From contig NZ_CP019402.1 in assembly GCF_002024505.1 (NCBI RefSeq), positions 3,906,001 to 3,970,000 on the forward strand: a DNA stretch of 64,000 nucleotides, in the 5' to 3' direction. The stretch comes from Plantibacter flavus. GTDB lineage: Bacteria > Actinomycetota > Actinomycetes > Actinomycetales > Microbacteriaceae. A program made the translations under genes and the position numbers. Under the pieces are notes generated by a model. It ran no database searches. It worked only from the letters and a program-made list of their open reading frames with translations, and had not been told where the DNA came from. Below, piece after piece: positions 1-9,387 of the stretch; the first letter of the stretch is position 1; every line of letters starts with the position of its first letter.

Positions 1-1
1 G

Positions 2-697
2 TTCTCCGACATCTCGTTCACGGTGCGCTCGGGCGAGATCGTCGCCCTCGCGGGACTCGTCGGCGCCGGGCGCACCGAGGTCGCCCGCGCCGTCTTCGGC
101 ATCGACCCCTACGACACCGGACGCGTCACGCTCGACGGCAAGCCGGTCAAGGCCGGCGACCCGCAGGCGGCGATCGACGCCGGCATGGGCTTCGTCCCGG
201 AGGACCGCCGCAAGCAGGGTCTCGTGATGGACCTGTCGGTCGCCCGCAACGCGACCCTCACCCTCCGCCACCGGCTCGCGCGGTTCGGGATCATCTCCGG
301 CCGCCGCGAACGCCAGGCGGCCGAGGAATGGTCGGCCCGCCTCCAGGTGAAGACCGGCTCCCAGGAGTACGCGGTCTCCACCCTCTCCGGCGGCAACCAG
401 CAGAAGGTCGTCCTCGCGAAGTGGCTCGCGACCGAGCCGATCCTCCTCATCGTCGACGAGCCCACCCGCGGCATCGACGTCGGCACGAAGAGCGAGGTCC
501 ACCGCCTCATCTCCGAACTCGCCGGCCGCGGCATCGCGATCCTCATGATCTCCTCCGAACTGCCCGAGGTCCTCGGCATGGCCGACCGCGTCCTCGTCAT
601 GCACGAGGGCCGGATCACCGCCGAGCTCACCCGCGAAGAAGCGACCCCGGAGACCGTGATGCACGCGGCCACCGGTTCCCTGGAAGGCGCACGATGA
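2..697 (+). CDS. rhaT: Rhamnose-type sugar ABC transporter ATPase, C-terminal part (5' truncated by window)
   Basis: The reading frame is open from the window edge, so the start lies upstream. The visible 231 or so residues are the second nucleotide-binding domain of a duplicated RbsA/MglA-type sugar ATPase. The P-loop is degenerate (GLVGAGRTE, no GK[ST]), followed by the [11 protein letters not shown] signature of this family, the ABC signature LSGGNQQKV and Walker [16 protein letters not shown]. It should energise uptake through the two permeases that follow. The stop overlaps the next start (ATGA, 4 bases), showing translational coupling. The rhamnose assignment rests on the downstream binding protein and on rhaM/rhaI/rhaB further on; by itself the ATPase only says pentose/deoxyhexose importer. 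Confidence 0.85.
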   Translation, partial: FSDISFTVRSGEIVALAGLVGAGRTEVARAVFGIDPYDTGRVTLDGKPVKAGDPQAAIDAGMGFVPEDRRKQGLVMDLSVARNATLTLRHRLARFGIISGRRERQAAEEWSARLQVKTGSQEYAVSTLSGGNQQKVVLAKWLATEPILLIVDEPTRGIDVGTKSEVHRLISELAGRGIAILMISSELPEVLGMADRVLVMHEGRITAELTREEATPETVMHAATGSLEGAR

Positions 698-1746
698 CCG
701 ACACCACCACCAAGCCGGGAGGCGGCGGCCCCGTCACCGTCGCGACCGAGCGCACGACGAACCCGATCGCGTCGATCGTGCGACTCCGGGAACTCCCGGT
801 CACCGTCGCCCTCGTCGTCCTCGTGCTCGTGACCTACCTCGCGAACCCGCTGTTCCTGTCGGCGCAGGGGGTGAAGGACCTCCTCCTCAACGCGACGATC
901 ATGATCATCCTCGCCGTCGGTCAGGCGCTCGTCATCATCACCCGCAACGTCGACCTGTCCGTCGGCTCGATCCTGGGGCTCGTCGCCTTCGCGACCGGCA
1001 CGATGTTCGCGACGATGCCGCAGCTGCCGATCATCGCGGTGTTCGCCATCGCGATGCTGCTCGGCGCGGTGCTCGGTGCGATCAACGGTGCGCTCGTCAC
1101 GATCGCGAAGGTCCCCGCCCTCGTCATCACCCTGGGCACGCTCTACATCTACCGAGGATTGAACAACGCGTGGGCCGGTGGCACGCAGTACTTCGCGGAC
1201 GACCGACCCGACGCGTTCGGGAACCTGTCCGTCGACACCGTCCTCGGCTTCCCTGTCATCACCCTCATCGCGATCCTCGTCGTGGTCGTCGTCGCCGTCT
1301 ACATGGCCGGCGCACGGTCCGGCCGCGACCTCTACGCGATCGGGTCGGACCCGGACGCCGCGAAGCTGTTCGGCATCCCGGTCGGCCGCCGCGTCTTCCT
1401 CGCCTTCCTGGCGAACGGCCTGCTCGCCGGACTCGCCGGCGTGCTCTACGCCTCCCGCTTCAACTCGGTCGGCGCGACCACCGGGTCGGGCATGGAGCTC
1501 GACGTCGTCGCAGCGGCCGTCGTCGGTGGTGTCGCGATCTTCGGTGGCAGCGGCTCCGTCGCCGGGGCCGCGATCGGCGCGATCCTCCTCACCACCATCA
1601 CGAGCGCCCTCACCGCCCTGCGCGTCGACAAGTTCTGGCAGCAGGCGATCGTGGGCATCCTCATCCTGGCCGCGATCGTCATCGACCGCGTCGCCAGCCT
1701 CCGTACGGCCAAGAAACTGCGAATGAGCGAGGCACGCGATGTCTGA
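694..1746 (+). CDS. rhaP: Rhamnose-type ABC transporter permease 1
   Basis: 350-residue polytopic membrane protein of the BPD_transp_2 (RbsC-like) family. After a soluble Thr/Gly-rich N-terminus there are about ten hydrophobic segments. It carries the family's [12 protein letters not shown] motif and the cytoplasmic loop [17 protein letters not shown] that docks the ATPase. ATG 694 overlaps the upstream stop by four bases, and the 3' end overlaps the next gene by eight bases, so the transporter genes form one transcription unit. Longer in-frame extensions upstream run inside the ATPase gene and are not used. Substrate L-rhamnose is inferred from the neighbouring RhaS. Confidence 0.88.
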   Translation: MTDTTTKPGGGGPVTVATERTTNPIASIVRLRELPVTVALVVLVLVTYLANPLFLSAQGVKDLLLNATIMIILAVGQALVIITRNVDLSVGSILGLVAFATGTMFATMPQLPIIAVFAIAMLLGAVLGAINGALVTIAKVPALVITLGTLYIYRGLNNAWAGGTQYFADDRPDAFGNLSVDTVLGFPVITLIAILVVVVVAVYMAGARSGRDLYAIGSDPDAAKLFGIPVGRRVFLAFLANGLLAGLAGVLYASRFNSVGATTGSGMELDVVAAAVVGGVAIFGGSGSVAGAAIGAILLTTITSALTALRVDKFWQQAIVGILILAAIVIDRVASLRTAKKLRMSEARDV

Positions 1747-2851
1747 TCTGAAGACCCCGACCACCTCGGGCACCACCCCGAAGGCTCCGTTCACCAAGGG
1801 CTCCGGCCCGCTCGGCACCGACACCACCGGCGTGCTCGTGGCCGAACCGAAGGGCCGCACCGGCGCTTCGCGCATCCTGCTCGGCCGCGACGCCATCATG
1901 ATCTACGCGCTGCTCGTCGTCGTCATCGGCGCCTGCCTGCTCATCCCGCGGTTCGCCTCCCCCGTCACCGTCGGCTTCCTCCTCCTCGACGTGATCCCGA
2001 TCCTCCTCATCGCGATGCCGATGACGCTCGTGATCATCACCGGCGAGATCGACCTGTCCGTCGCGAGCACCGCGGGCCTCACGAGCGCCGTCATCGGTGT
2101 GCTGTGGGCCGGCGGCGGGATGGACATCGGGGTCGTCCTCCTCATCGGGCTGCTCGTCGGAGTCGTCGCCGGCGCGTTCAACGGCTTCCTCATCGCGGTG
2201 GTCGGACTCCCGTCGCTCGCGGTGACGATCGGCACGCTCGCGCTGTTCCGCGGCCTCGCGCTCGTCGTGATCGGCGACAACGCGGTCGCGAACTTCCCAC
2301 CCGAGCTCACCGCGTTCTTCACGTCGAAGATCGGCTCGACCGGCATCCCCGTGGTCATGGTCGGGGTCCTCGTCGTCGTGCTCGCCTTCGGGGTCGTCCT
2401 GCACCTGACCCCCTTCGGCCGCGGGCTCTACGCGCTCGGGTACAGCACGGAGGCCGCGAGCTTCGTCGGCATCAAGGTCGCCCGCTCGAAGTTCTGGCTC
2501 TACGTCGCGACCGGCGGCGTCTCCGCCCTCGCGGGGGTGTTCTGGACGCTCCGCTACTCGAGCGCCCGCAGCGACAACGCCTCCGGGCTCGAACTCGCCG
2601 TCATCGCGGCAGTGCTCCTCGGCGGCGTCTCGATCTTCGGCGGCAAGGGTTCCATCCCGGGCGTCGTCGCGGGTGTGCTGCTCATCGGCACCATCAACTA
2701 CGCGCTCCGGCTCGGCCGCGTCTCCGACGTCGTCCTCATCATCGTGACCGGGACCCTGCTGATCGCCTCGGTGGTCGGCCCCAGTATCTTCGAATCTGTC
2801 AAGCAGTGGAACCACCACCGACGGATCCGACGCAGCCTGCCCCAGCACTGA
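1739..2851 (+). CDS. rhaQ: Rhamnose-type ABC transporter permease 2
   Basis: 370-residue second permease of the RbsC-like family, the usual heterodimer partner of RhaP. A hydrophilic N-terminus of about 45 residues precedes the membrane segments. The diagnostic EIDLSVASTAGL motif and the EAA-like loop FVGIKVARSKFWLYVATGG are visible. The start overlaps the end of rhaP by eight bases. A gap of 70 bases, containing an AGAAAGGA ribosome site for the next gene, separates it from rhaS. Confidence 0.88.
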   Translation: MSDLKTPTTSGTTPKAPFTKGSGPLGTDTTGVLVAEPKGRTGASRILLGRDAIMIYALLVVVIGACLLIPRFASPVTVGFLLLDVIPILLIAMPMTLVIITGEIDLSVASTAGLTSAVIGVLWAGGGMDIGVVLLIGLLVGVVAGAFNGFLIAVVGLPSLAVTIGTLALFRGLALVVIGDNAVANFPPELTAFFTSKIGSTGIPVVMVGVLVVVLAFGVVLHLTPFGRGLYALGYSTEAASFVGIKVARSKFWLYVATGGVSALAGVFWTLRYSSARSDNASGLELAVIAAVLLGGVSIFGGKGSIPGVVAGVLLIGTINYALRLGRVSDVVLIIVTGTLLIASVVGPSIFESVKQWNHHRRIRRSLPQH

Positions 2852-2921
2852 TCTCCCGATCGGCGCAGCCCTCGGGGCACCCCACGCCACAGCACCAGGC
2901 GTATCCAGAAAGGAACAGACA

Positions 2922-3983
2922 ATGCAGTCGATTCGAAACCGCGCAGCAGGCCGTCCGGCCCGTCGCGCAGCGGCCCTCATCGCCGCAGCAGCCTCCCTCG
3001 CACTCATCGCGACGGGGTGCGCCACCGGCGACTCCGCGGGATCAGGTGGTGGCGCCGGTGCCGCGGAGAGCATCACCTTCATCCCCAAGCAGCTCAACAA
3101 CCCGTACACGGACGTCGTGCTCGGCGGCGGCAAGGACGGCGCGAAGGCGGCCGGCTTCAGCGCCACCGAGGTCGTCGGCCCGCTCGAGGCGAGCGCGTCC
3201 AGCCAGGTGTCGTTCATCAACGCCGAGACCCAGGCCGGCACGAACGTCATCGTCATCGCGGCGAACGACCCCGACGCCGTCTGCCCCGCCCTCAAGGAGG
3301 CCCGCGACGGCGGCGCGAAGATCGTCGCGTTCGACTCCGACACCAGCAAGGACTGCCGCGACGTCTTCATCTCCCAGGTCGTCGCCAAGGACGTCGCCCT
3401 GATCCAGACGAAGCTCATCTCGGAGCAGATCGGCGGCTCGGGCGAGATCGCGATCCTCTCGGCCACGGCCAACGCGACGAACCAGAATGAGTGGATCAAG
3501 TACATGGAGGAGGAGCTCGCCTCCAACCCGGACTACAAGGACATCAAGCTCGTCGCGAAGGTCTACGGCGACGACGACGACACGAAGTCGTTCCAGGAGG
3601 CCCAGGGTCTGCTCCAGGCGCACCCGAACCTCAAGGGCATCATCTCGCCCACGACGGTCGGCATCGCCGCGACCGCCCGCTACCTCTCCACCTCGGAGTA
3701 CAAGGGCAAGGTCGCGCTGACCGGCCTCGGACTCCCGAACGAGATGCGTCCGTTCGTGAAGGACGGCACCGTCACCGCGTTCGCGCTGTGGGACCCGGCT
3801 CAGCTCGGCTACGTCGCCGCGTTCGCCGGCAAGGCACTCGCCGAGGGCACGATCACGGGCAAGGAGGGCGACACCTTCGAGGCCGGCGACCTCGGTGAGC
3901 GCGAGGTCGGCGCCGACGGCACCGTCATCGTCGGCCCGCCGACCACCTTCGACGCGTCGAACATCGACAAGTACGACTTCTGA
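2922..3983 (+). CDS. rhaS: Rhamnose-binding lipoprotein of the ABC transporter
   Basis: 353-residue periplasmic-binding-protein-type lipoprotein. The N-terminus has Arg residues, a hydrophobic stretch and a lipobox LIATGC with the lipidated Cys at residue 33, then a Gly/Ser/Ala linker. The mature part has family signatures I recall from actinobacterial RhaS: PKQLNNPY, AANDPDAVCPALKEA, SDTSKDCRD, ILSATANATNQNEW and YGDDDDTKSFQE. It captures L-rhamnose outside the membrane and delivers it to RhaPQ. AGAAAGGA lies 7 bases before the ATG. It ends the operon; a large palindrome begins three bases after its stop. Confidence 0.9.
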   Translation: MQSIRNRAAGRPARRAAALIAAAASLALIATGCATGDSAGSGGGAGAAESITFIPKQLNNPYTDVVLGGGKDGAKAAGFSATEVVGPLEASASSQVSFINAETQAGTNVIVIAANDPDAVCPALKEARDGGAKIVAFDSDTSKDCRDVFISQVVAKDVALIQTKLISEQIGGSGEIAILSATANATNQNEWIKYMEEELASNPDYKDIKLVAKVYGDDDDTKSFQEAQGLLQAHPNLKGIISPTTVGIAATARYLSTSEYKGKVALTGLGLPNEMRPFVKDGTVTAFALWDPAQLGYVAAFAGKALAEGTITGKEGDTFEAGDLGEREVGADGTVIVGPPTTFDASNIDKYDF

Positions 3984-3986
3984 CCC

Positions 3987-4072
3987 GTTCGCAATTCAGG
4001 ACGATCTCGGCGCGTCGCCCCCGGACCCTCGGATCCGGGGGCGACGCGCCGTTCGCGTCCTGAATTGTGAAC
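3987..4072. repeat. Intergenic palindromic element E1
   Basis: Member of a dispersed palindrome family in this window (E1-E9). Outer arms GTTCGCAATTCAGGAC and GTCCTGAATTGTGAAC pair with one mismatch. Inside is a second, perfect 17-bp stem (4009-4025 with 4034-4050) around an 8-base loop. It starts three bases after the rhaS stop, so it could terminate the transporter operon or stabilise its 3' end. Confidence 0.85.
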
Positions 4073-4100
4073 CGCACGTGCATCCGATGGCGGCGATATC

Positions 4101-5179
4101 GTGAACGCTGTGCCTCCGACCGCCGAGCCCGACACGACCGAGCTGACGCGGCACCTCCCGTGGAAGGAGGTCGTCGCCGACCAGCCCTGGGTCTTCCGCG
4201 ACGCCGCCGTCGGCGCGGGCGTGGTCGTCGCGAGCGGGCTGTACCTCTGGTGGGCGGCCACCAGCCTGCCGCTGCGTCTCCCGGACGGATGGGAGGGCCT
4301 CGGCAGCGGGATCGAGATCGTCGCCGGCATCGTCGCCGTGGTCGCCGTGCTGGCGGTCGTCCTCGGCGGTTTCCTCCTGACGCAACCGCTCACCGAGCGT
4401 CGCCTCCTCCGCGTTCGTCGCTTCGCCGCCGACAACGGTCTGGAGTACCGGGCCAACGGTGCGCCGCCCCACCGGTCGGCGTCGTCTTCGGTACGGGCCT
4501 GCACATCGCGGTCACGAACCAGCTGCGCAGTCCGGAGGGGCGACGGATCCGCGGACGGACCGGGCCGGCGACGGTCGGCGTGACGATCGGCGACGCGACC
4601 CTCTCGGAGCGTTCGGCCTCGGGCGGTGCCGGCAAGACCCGCGGTTCGGTCGGTTTCGTGCACGTCTCCCTGCCCACGCGGTCACCGCACCTGCTGCTCG
4701 ACGGTGTCGCCAACAACGGCGGCGCGCGTCGCGGGATCGCACGCACCGTCGAACACGAACAGCTCGTCTCCCTCGAAGGCGACTACGACCGGCACTTCGC
4801 CCTCTACGTCCCCCGCGACTTCCAGGTCGAGGCGCTGCAGGTGTTCACCCCGGACGTCGTGGCGCTCCTCATCGACCACGGCCGGCGCTGGGACATCGAG
4901 ATCGTCGACGACAACCTCTTCGTCACCACGAGCGGGAGCTTCCGGCTCTGGGACGCGTCGGAGACGCTGCGGCTGTTCCGGTTCATCGACCTGGTCGTCC
5001 CGAAGCTCGGTGGACGCATCGCCCGCATGAGTCCGGTCACCCCGCGTCCGTCGCGTTTCGACGCGGGGACCACCCGTGGGGCGCGCCTGCGTCCGAGCCG
5101 GAACTGGGTGCTCGTCCCCGTCCTCGTGGTCGCCGGACTCGTCGTCGGTGCCGAGCTCCTCGTCGCCGTCCTCGACTGA
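4101..5179 (+). pseudogene. Membrane protein of unknown function, single-base frameshift
   Basis: Two adjacent frames form one protein of about 359 residues. The first (GTG 4101) has a TM segment near residues 35-55 and another near 75-95 and runs to about residue 122. The second frame continues with VGVVFGTGLHIAV and ends in a C-terminal TM segment (VLVPVLVVAGLVVG). The total span of 1079 bases is one short of a codon multiple, and the shift falls in the run GCGCCGCCCCACC (4461-4473). Hence one missing C, either a sequencing error or a real lesion. No family was recognised; the soluble middle looks like an uncharacterised actinobacterial membrane-anchored domain. Confidence 0.7.
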
Positions 5180-5212
5180 CCGTCGTGCAGACCGCGTCGT
5201 GCGCAGCAGCGG

Positions 5213-5626
5213 TCAGCGGGGCTCGTCGCGACGGTCGTCGTCCCGCGCGAGCTCGGCTTCCAGCTTGCGGATGCGCTCGGCGTCCTCCGCGGCCTGGATC
5301 TCGCGCTCCAGAGCTGCGAGCTGCTCCTCGGTGCTGCTGACCGCGCGGTCGGGCTGGGACGGCGAGCGAGACGAGGATGCCGCGGGACCCCAGGAGCCGC
5401 TCGAACGGGACGCACTGCGCGGCCGACGCTCGGGGAACCTGATGCGGCTGTTCGACCAGTCCTTGCCGAGCAGGAACCACAGTCCGACGCCGATGAGCGG
5501 GATGAAGACGATGAGCAGCACCCACACGATCTTGGGCAGGTTGCGCACGACCGGTTCAGGCTGACCCACCACGTCGATGAGCGCGATGATCGTGAGGACG
5601 ATGAGCAGCAACGACAACACGAACAT
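5213..5626 (-). CDS. Small PLDc_N-domain membrane protein
   Basis: 137 residues. Two membrane segments (residues 1-20 and roughly 29-50) with the pattern LPKIVWVLLIVFIPLIGVGLWFLLG mark the phospholipase-D-nuclease N-terminal (PLDc_N) domain, common as a stand-alone membrane anchor in Actinobacteria. After a Ser/Pro/Arg linker the C-terminus is highly charged and heptad-like (EEQLAALEREIQAAEDAER), a likely short coiled coil. The start is ATG 5626; longer in-frame extension would run antisense through the neighbouring reductase. Function is unknown; the domain itself is not catalytic. Confidence 0.8.
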   Translation of the reverse strand: MFVLSLLLIVLTIIALIDVVGQPEPVVRNLPKIVWVLLIVFIPLIGVGLWFLLGKDWSNSRIRFPERRPRSASRSSGSWGPAASSSRSPSQPDRAVSSTEEQLAALEREIQAAEDAERIRKLEAELARDDDRRDEPR

Positions 5627-5674
5627 GTCGTCAATCCTAGGCAGACCAACGGTGGGTTCGGCCAGGATGGTCGG

Positions 5675-6604
5675 ATGAAGACCATCCCCCTGCCCCAGAC
5701 CGACCTGACCGCGTCCAGCATCGTCCTCGGCCTCATGCGCATCGAGCCCCTCGACGACGAGGCGATCCGCACCCTCTTCCACACCGCACGAGACGCCGGC
5801 GTCACCGTGTTCGACCACGCCGACATCTACGGCTCGGAGCGTCACGGCTGCGAGCGCCGCTTCGGCGACGCCGTCACCCTCACCGCCGCCGAGCGCGAGC
5901 AGGTGCTCATCCAGTCGAAGGTCGGCATCCGCCCGGGCTTCTTCGACTTCTCGGAGGAGCACATCCTCCGCACCGTCGACGAGTCGCTCGCCGCCCTCAA
6001 GACGGACTACCTCGACCTCCTGCTCCTGCACCGCCCCGACAGCCTCGTCGAGCCGGAGGAGGTCGCTTCGGCGTTCGACGCCCTGCAGGCCTCGGGCAAG
6101 GTCCGGAACTTCGGTGTCTCCAACCACACGCCGGCACAGGTCGAGCTGCTGAAGGGCTCCGTCGAGCAGCCGCTCATCGTCAACCAGGTGCAGCTGAGCA
6201 TCACCCACGCCCCGATCATCGCGTCGGGCGTCGCCGCGAACATGGCCGGCCTCGACCAGTCGATCGACCGCGACAACGGGATGCTCGACTACAGCCGCCT
6301 GACCGGCATGACCCTGCAGGCGTGGTCGCCGTTCCAGGCCGGCTTCTTCACGGGCGTGTTCATCGGCGACCGCGAGCACTACGCGGAGCTGAACGACGTG
6401 CTCGACGAGCTCGCAGCCGCACACGGCGTGACGCCGTCCGGCATCGCGACCGCGTGGATCACCCGGCACCCCGCGAACATCCAGGTCGTGCTCGGCACCA
6501 CCAAGCCGTCGCGCGTCGAGGAAGCGGCCGCAGGTTCCGACGCGACCCTGTCGCGAGAGGAGTGGTACCGCCTCTTCACCGCCGCGGGCCACACCCTCCC
6601 GTAG
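5675..6604 (+). CDS. Aldo/keto reductase (YdhF-like)
   Basis: 309-residue NAD(P)H-dependent oxidoreductase of the AKR superfamily. The catalytic tetrad can be placed at Asp50, Tyr52 (DHADIYGSE), Lys82 (IQSKVG) and His119 (LLLLHRPD). The C-terminal LGTTKPSRVEEA region is the coenzyme phosphate-binding loop. Length and the early MRIEPLDDE segment resemble the YdhF subgroup, whose physiological carbonyl substrate is not defined. It stands alone between a divergent small membrane protein and a palindromic element, with no obvious pathway link, though a role in aldehyde reduction beside sugar catabolism is possible. Confidence 0.88.
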   Translation: MKTIPLPQTDLTASSIVLGLMRIEPLDDEAIRTLFHTARDAGVTVFDHADIYGSERHGCERRFGDAVTLTAAEREQVLIQSKVGIRPGFFDFSEEHILRTVDESLAALKTDYLDLLLLHRPDSLVEPEEVASAFDALQASGKVRNFGVSNHTPAQVELLKGSVEQPLIVNQVQLSITHAPIIASGVAANMAGLDQSIDRDNGMLDYSRLTGMTLQAWSPFQAGFFTGVFIGDREHYAELNDVLDELAAAHGVTPSGIATAWITRHPANIQVVLGTTKPSRVEEAAAGSDATLSREEWYRLFTAAGHTLP

Positions 6605-6618
6605 CGGTCGCCTCCGGA

Positions 6619-6688
6619 CCGTTCTCAGGACTTCCGCGGCGTGTCGGGTGGAGATCGCCCCACCACACCGGAGGAGTCCTGAGAACGG
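6619..6688. repeat. Intergenic palindromic element E2
   Basis: Arms CGTTCTCAGGACT (6620-6632) and AGTCCTGAGAACG (6675-6687) are perfect 13-bp complements, extended by one pair outward. It begins 14 bases after the aldo/keto reductase stop and ends 46 bases before the LacI-type gene. Same family as E1. Confidence 0.85.
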
Positions 6689-6734
6689 GACGAGGGTCGC
6701 GCCGGGTACGCTCGGAGTGGAATCGGAGGGCAGC

Positions 6735-7796
6735 ATGGCGAAGCACGACATCGGGTTCGCCGCCGTCGCCAGACTCGCCGGCGTCTCGAACGCGACCGTC
6801 TCCAACACGCTCAACCGCCCCGAGATCGTCGCCCCCGCAACGCGCGAGCGCGTCCTCGCGGCGATCGAGGAGCTCGACTTCGTCCCCAATCGCGCCGCGG
6901 CCACCCTGCGGCAGGGCACGAACCGGCTCATCGGCCTCGTCATCCCCGACATCGCGAACCCGTTCTACTCGGCGATCACCCGCGGGGTCACCGAGGCCGC
7001 GGCCGAGCACGGCTACACGGTCGCGCTCTGCGTGAGCCATGACGACCCGGACCTCGAACTCCGGCACTTCGAGATGCTCGCCGAGCACCGGGCTGCCGGC
7101 GCACTCGTCGCTCCGTTGACGGCCGACGCCTCCCGGCTGGCCCAGCTGCGACGGGTCGGCAGCCGCCTCGTGCTCATGGACCGCACCGCTCCCGAGGGCA
7201 CCGGCTGCTCCGTCGCGATCGACGACGTGCACGGCGGGGAGCTCGCGGTCGCGCACCTGCTCGCCGATCCCGCCCGAGTGTCCGCCGGACGCGATGCTTC
7301 CGCCCTCGCCGACGGGTCGATCGTGCTCGTGAACGGCGACCTGGCGATCCCGCAGTGCGCCGATCGACGCGAGGGTGCCCGGAACGCGTTCGTCGCGGCC
7401 GGTCTCGACCCCGACGACCTCCGCGAGGTCACCGTGGACGAGATGACCGTCGACTCGGGGCGCATCGCGGGCCGTCGGATCGCGGCAGAGACACCGCGTC
7501 CGACCGGCGTGTTCTGCACGAACGACCAGCTCGCGCTCGGCGTCATCAGGGGGTTGAACGACGGTGGTCTCGCGGTGCCCGACGAGGTGTCGGTGGTCGG
7601 CTACGGCGATCTCGCGCTCGCGGCCGACGGGCGGGTGCCGCTCACCACGGTCGAGCAGCCGAAGGACGAGCTCGGGCGCATGGCCGTCGAGATCCTCCTG
7701 GCCGAGCTGGGCGCCGACCGCGCGGCACACGAGCATGTCACGCGGACGCTCGAGCCCCATCTCGTCGTCCGCGAGTCCGCTCCGATCCCTGCCTGA
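6735..7796 (+). CDS. LacI-family transcriptional regulator
   Basis: 353 residues. The N-terminal helix-turn-helix (VARLAGVSNATVSNTLN, about residues 9-25) and hinge helix (AAATLRQG) are typical, followed by a periplasmic-binding-protein-like ligand domain (LIGLVIPDIANPFYSAI ... GVFCTNDQLALGVI). GGAGGG sits just upstream of ATG 6735; the in-frame extension to 6648 crosses the palindromic element E2 and is not credible. The gene is followed after 50 bases by a perfect 20-bp palindrome and then a sugar isomerase gene, so it most likely represses that isomerase. The inducer is unknown. Confidence 0.9.
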   Translation: MAKHDIGFAAVARLAGVSNATVSNTLNRPEIVAPATRERVLAAIEELDFVPNRAAATLRQGTNRLIGLVIPDIANPFYSAITRGVTEAAAEHGYTVALCVSHDDPDLELRHFEMLAEHRAAGALVAPLTADASRLAQLRRVGSRLVLMDRTAPEGTGCSVAIDDVHGGELAVAHLLADPARVSAGRDASALADGSIVLVNGDLAIPQCADRREGARNAFVAAGLDPDDLREVTVDEMTVDSGRIAGRRIAAETPRPTGVFCTNDQLALGVIRGLNDGGLAVPDEVSVVGYGDLALAADGRVPLTTVEQPKDELGRMAVEILLAELGADRAAHEHVTRTLEPHLVVRESAPIPA

Positions 7797-7846
7797 GCAG
7801 CGGCGAGGCTGGACGCGGCGGTGACGCCCGGGTACAGTCGTCACCA

Positions 7847-7866
7847 GTATTTAATCGATTAAATAC
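7847..7866. promoter_or_regulatory. Perfect 20-bp LacI-type operator
   Basis: GTATTTAATCGATTAAATAC is a perfect palindrome with the central CG typical of LacI/GalR sites and is strikingly AT-rich against its surroundings. It lies 31 bases before the isomerase ATG and 50 bases after the LacI-type gene. A possible -10 (TACAGT) lies just upstream at about 7833-7838, so a bound repressor would block early transcription. Confidence 0.85.
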
Positions 7867-7897
7867 TCCCGTACCCGCACCCATCCAAGGATCGACG

Positions 7898-9340
7898 ATG
7901 ACCCACACCGCAGCAGCCGTCCACCCGCTCCTCACCCCGAAGGCACGGCGGAAGCCCCGCATCGGCCTCGTCGCCGGCGGCCTCGGTACCTACTGGCCGC
8001 AGTTCCCGGAGCTGCTCCCCCAGCTCCAGGAATCGGCCCGGTACGTCTCGGAACGCTTCCAGCAGATGGACGCCGAGGTCATCGACGTCGGCTTCATCTC
8101 GGACGCGCAGGAGGGCGACGCCGCGGCGGAACAGCTCCGACAGGGGGACTGCGACCTCATCGTCCTGTTCCTCACCACCTACCTCACCTCCTCGATGGTC
8201 CTGCCGATCGCCCAGCGCGCGAACACCCCGGTCCTCGTCATCGACCTGCAGCCGACCGAGCGGATGGACCACGCGAGCTTCGACACCGGCGCCTGGCTCG
8301 CCTACTGCGGGCAGTGCCCCGTGCCCGAGGTCGGCAACGTCTTCCGTCGGGCGGGCATCCCGTTCCGCTCGGTGTCGGGGTGGCTGCGTCAGGAGTCGGC
8401 GTGGGACCGCATCTCGCAGTGGATCCAGGCGGCGCACGTCCGCGCAGCCCTCCGTCACGCCCGCCACGGCCTCATGGGACACGTCTACCCCGGCATGCTC
8501 GACGTCTCCACCGACCTCACCCTGCTGCCGACCACCTTCGGCTCGCACGTCGAGGTCGTGGAGTTCGACGACCTCCGGGTCCTCGTCGACGAGGTGACCG
8601 ATGCCGAGGTCGCCGACCGCATGGCGCTCGCCAGGGAGGTCTTCACCCTCGACGACACGGTGGTCGAGGACGACTTCGCGTGGGGAGCGAAGGTGTCGGT
8701 CGGGCTCGACCGGCTCGTCGACGAGTTCGCGCTCGACAGCCTCGCCTACTACCACCGGGGCCGCGACGGCGAGCAGCACGAGCGACTCGGTGCCGGCATG
8801 ATACTCGGCGCGTCCCTCCTCACCGCTCGCGGTGTCCCCACGACCGGCGAGTACGAGCTGCGGACGACGGTCGCCCAGCTCGCGACGCAGGTCGTCGGCG
8901 CCGGTGGGTCGTTCTGCGAGATCCAGGCGCTGGACTTCGAGGACGGAGTCGTCGAGATGGGACACGACGGACCGGCGCACCTCGCCGTCAGCTCCCGCGA
9001 CCCGCTGCTGCGCGGCCTCGGGGTCTACCACGGCAAGCGCGGCTGGGGTGTGAGCGTCGAGTTCGACGTGCGGCACGGGCCCGTCACACTGCTGGGGCTG
9101 GGGCAGGACCGCGACAGCTCGCTCGCCTTCGTCGCTTCGGAGGGTGAGGTCATCCCGGGCCCGCTGCTCGCGATCGGCAACACGACGAGCCGCGTCGACT
9201 TCGGGCGCGACCCGGGGGTCTGGGTCGACGAGTGGAGCGCGACCGGTATCGGGCACCACTGGTCGCTGTCACTCGGGCACCGGGCGGCGGACTACCGGGC
9301 TGCGGCGAGCCTCCTGGGGATCGACTTCCGCCAGGTGTGA
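7898..9340 (+). CDS. L-fucose/L-arabinose isomerase-like protein
   Basis: 480 residues. The architecture matches the AraA/FucI superfamily: an N-terminal Rossmann-like part (RIGLVAGGLGTYWPQFPELL) with TTYLTSSMVLPIAQRA, a middle domain with GLMGHVYPGMLDVSTD, and a C-terminal part rich in His and acidic residues (GGSFCEIQALDFEDG; GIGHHWSLSLGHR). Family members interconvert aldoses and ketoses with a divalent metal. The exact sugar cannot be read. AAGGA precedes ATG 7898. No kinase, aldolase or transporter accompanies it, so it is an orphan enzyme apparently under its own LacI regulator. Confidence 0.75.
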   Translation: MTHTAAAVHPLLTPKARRKPRIGLVAGGLGTYWPQFPELLPQLQESARYVSERFQQMDAEVIDVGFISDAQEGDAAAEQLRQGDCDLIVLFLTTYLTSSMVLPIAQRANTPVLVIDLQPTERMDHASFDTGAWLAYCGQCPVPEVGNVFRRAGIPFRSVSGWLRQESAWDRISQWIQAAHVRAALRHARHGLMGHVYPGMLDVSTDLTLLPTTFGSHVEVVEFDDLRVLVDEVTDAEVADRMALAREVFTLDDTVVEDDFAWGAKVSVGLDRLVDEFALDSLAYYHRGRDGEQHERLGAGMILGASLLTARGVPTTGEYELRTTVAQLATQVVGAGGSFCEIQALDFEDGVVEMGHDGPAHLAVSSRDPLLRGLGVYHGKRGWGVSVEFDVRHGPVTLLGLGQDRDSSLAFVASEGEVIPGPLLAIGNTTSRVDFGRDPGVWVDEWSATGIGHHWSLSLGHRAADYRAAASLLGIDFRQV

Positions 9341-9387
9341 GGCGCCGTCGGTCTCCGAGTCGAATGCGGACCTCGCGACAGGACGGA

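Noticed and set aside
109..1899. Long minus-strand open frame opposite the ABC transporter genes
   Set aside because: Low-complexity Arg/Asp/Glu/Gly composition typical of antisense frames in high-GC DNA; the plus-strand genes have clear family motifs.
4461..4473. Programmed frameshift in the membrane-protein gene
   Set aside because: No slippery heptamer or stimulatory structure is seen, and two other genes show the same one-base loss in G/C runs, so an indel or sequencing error is simpler.
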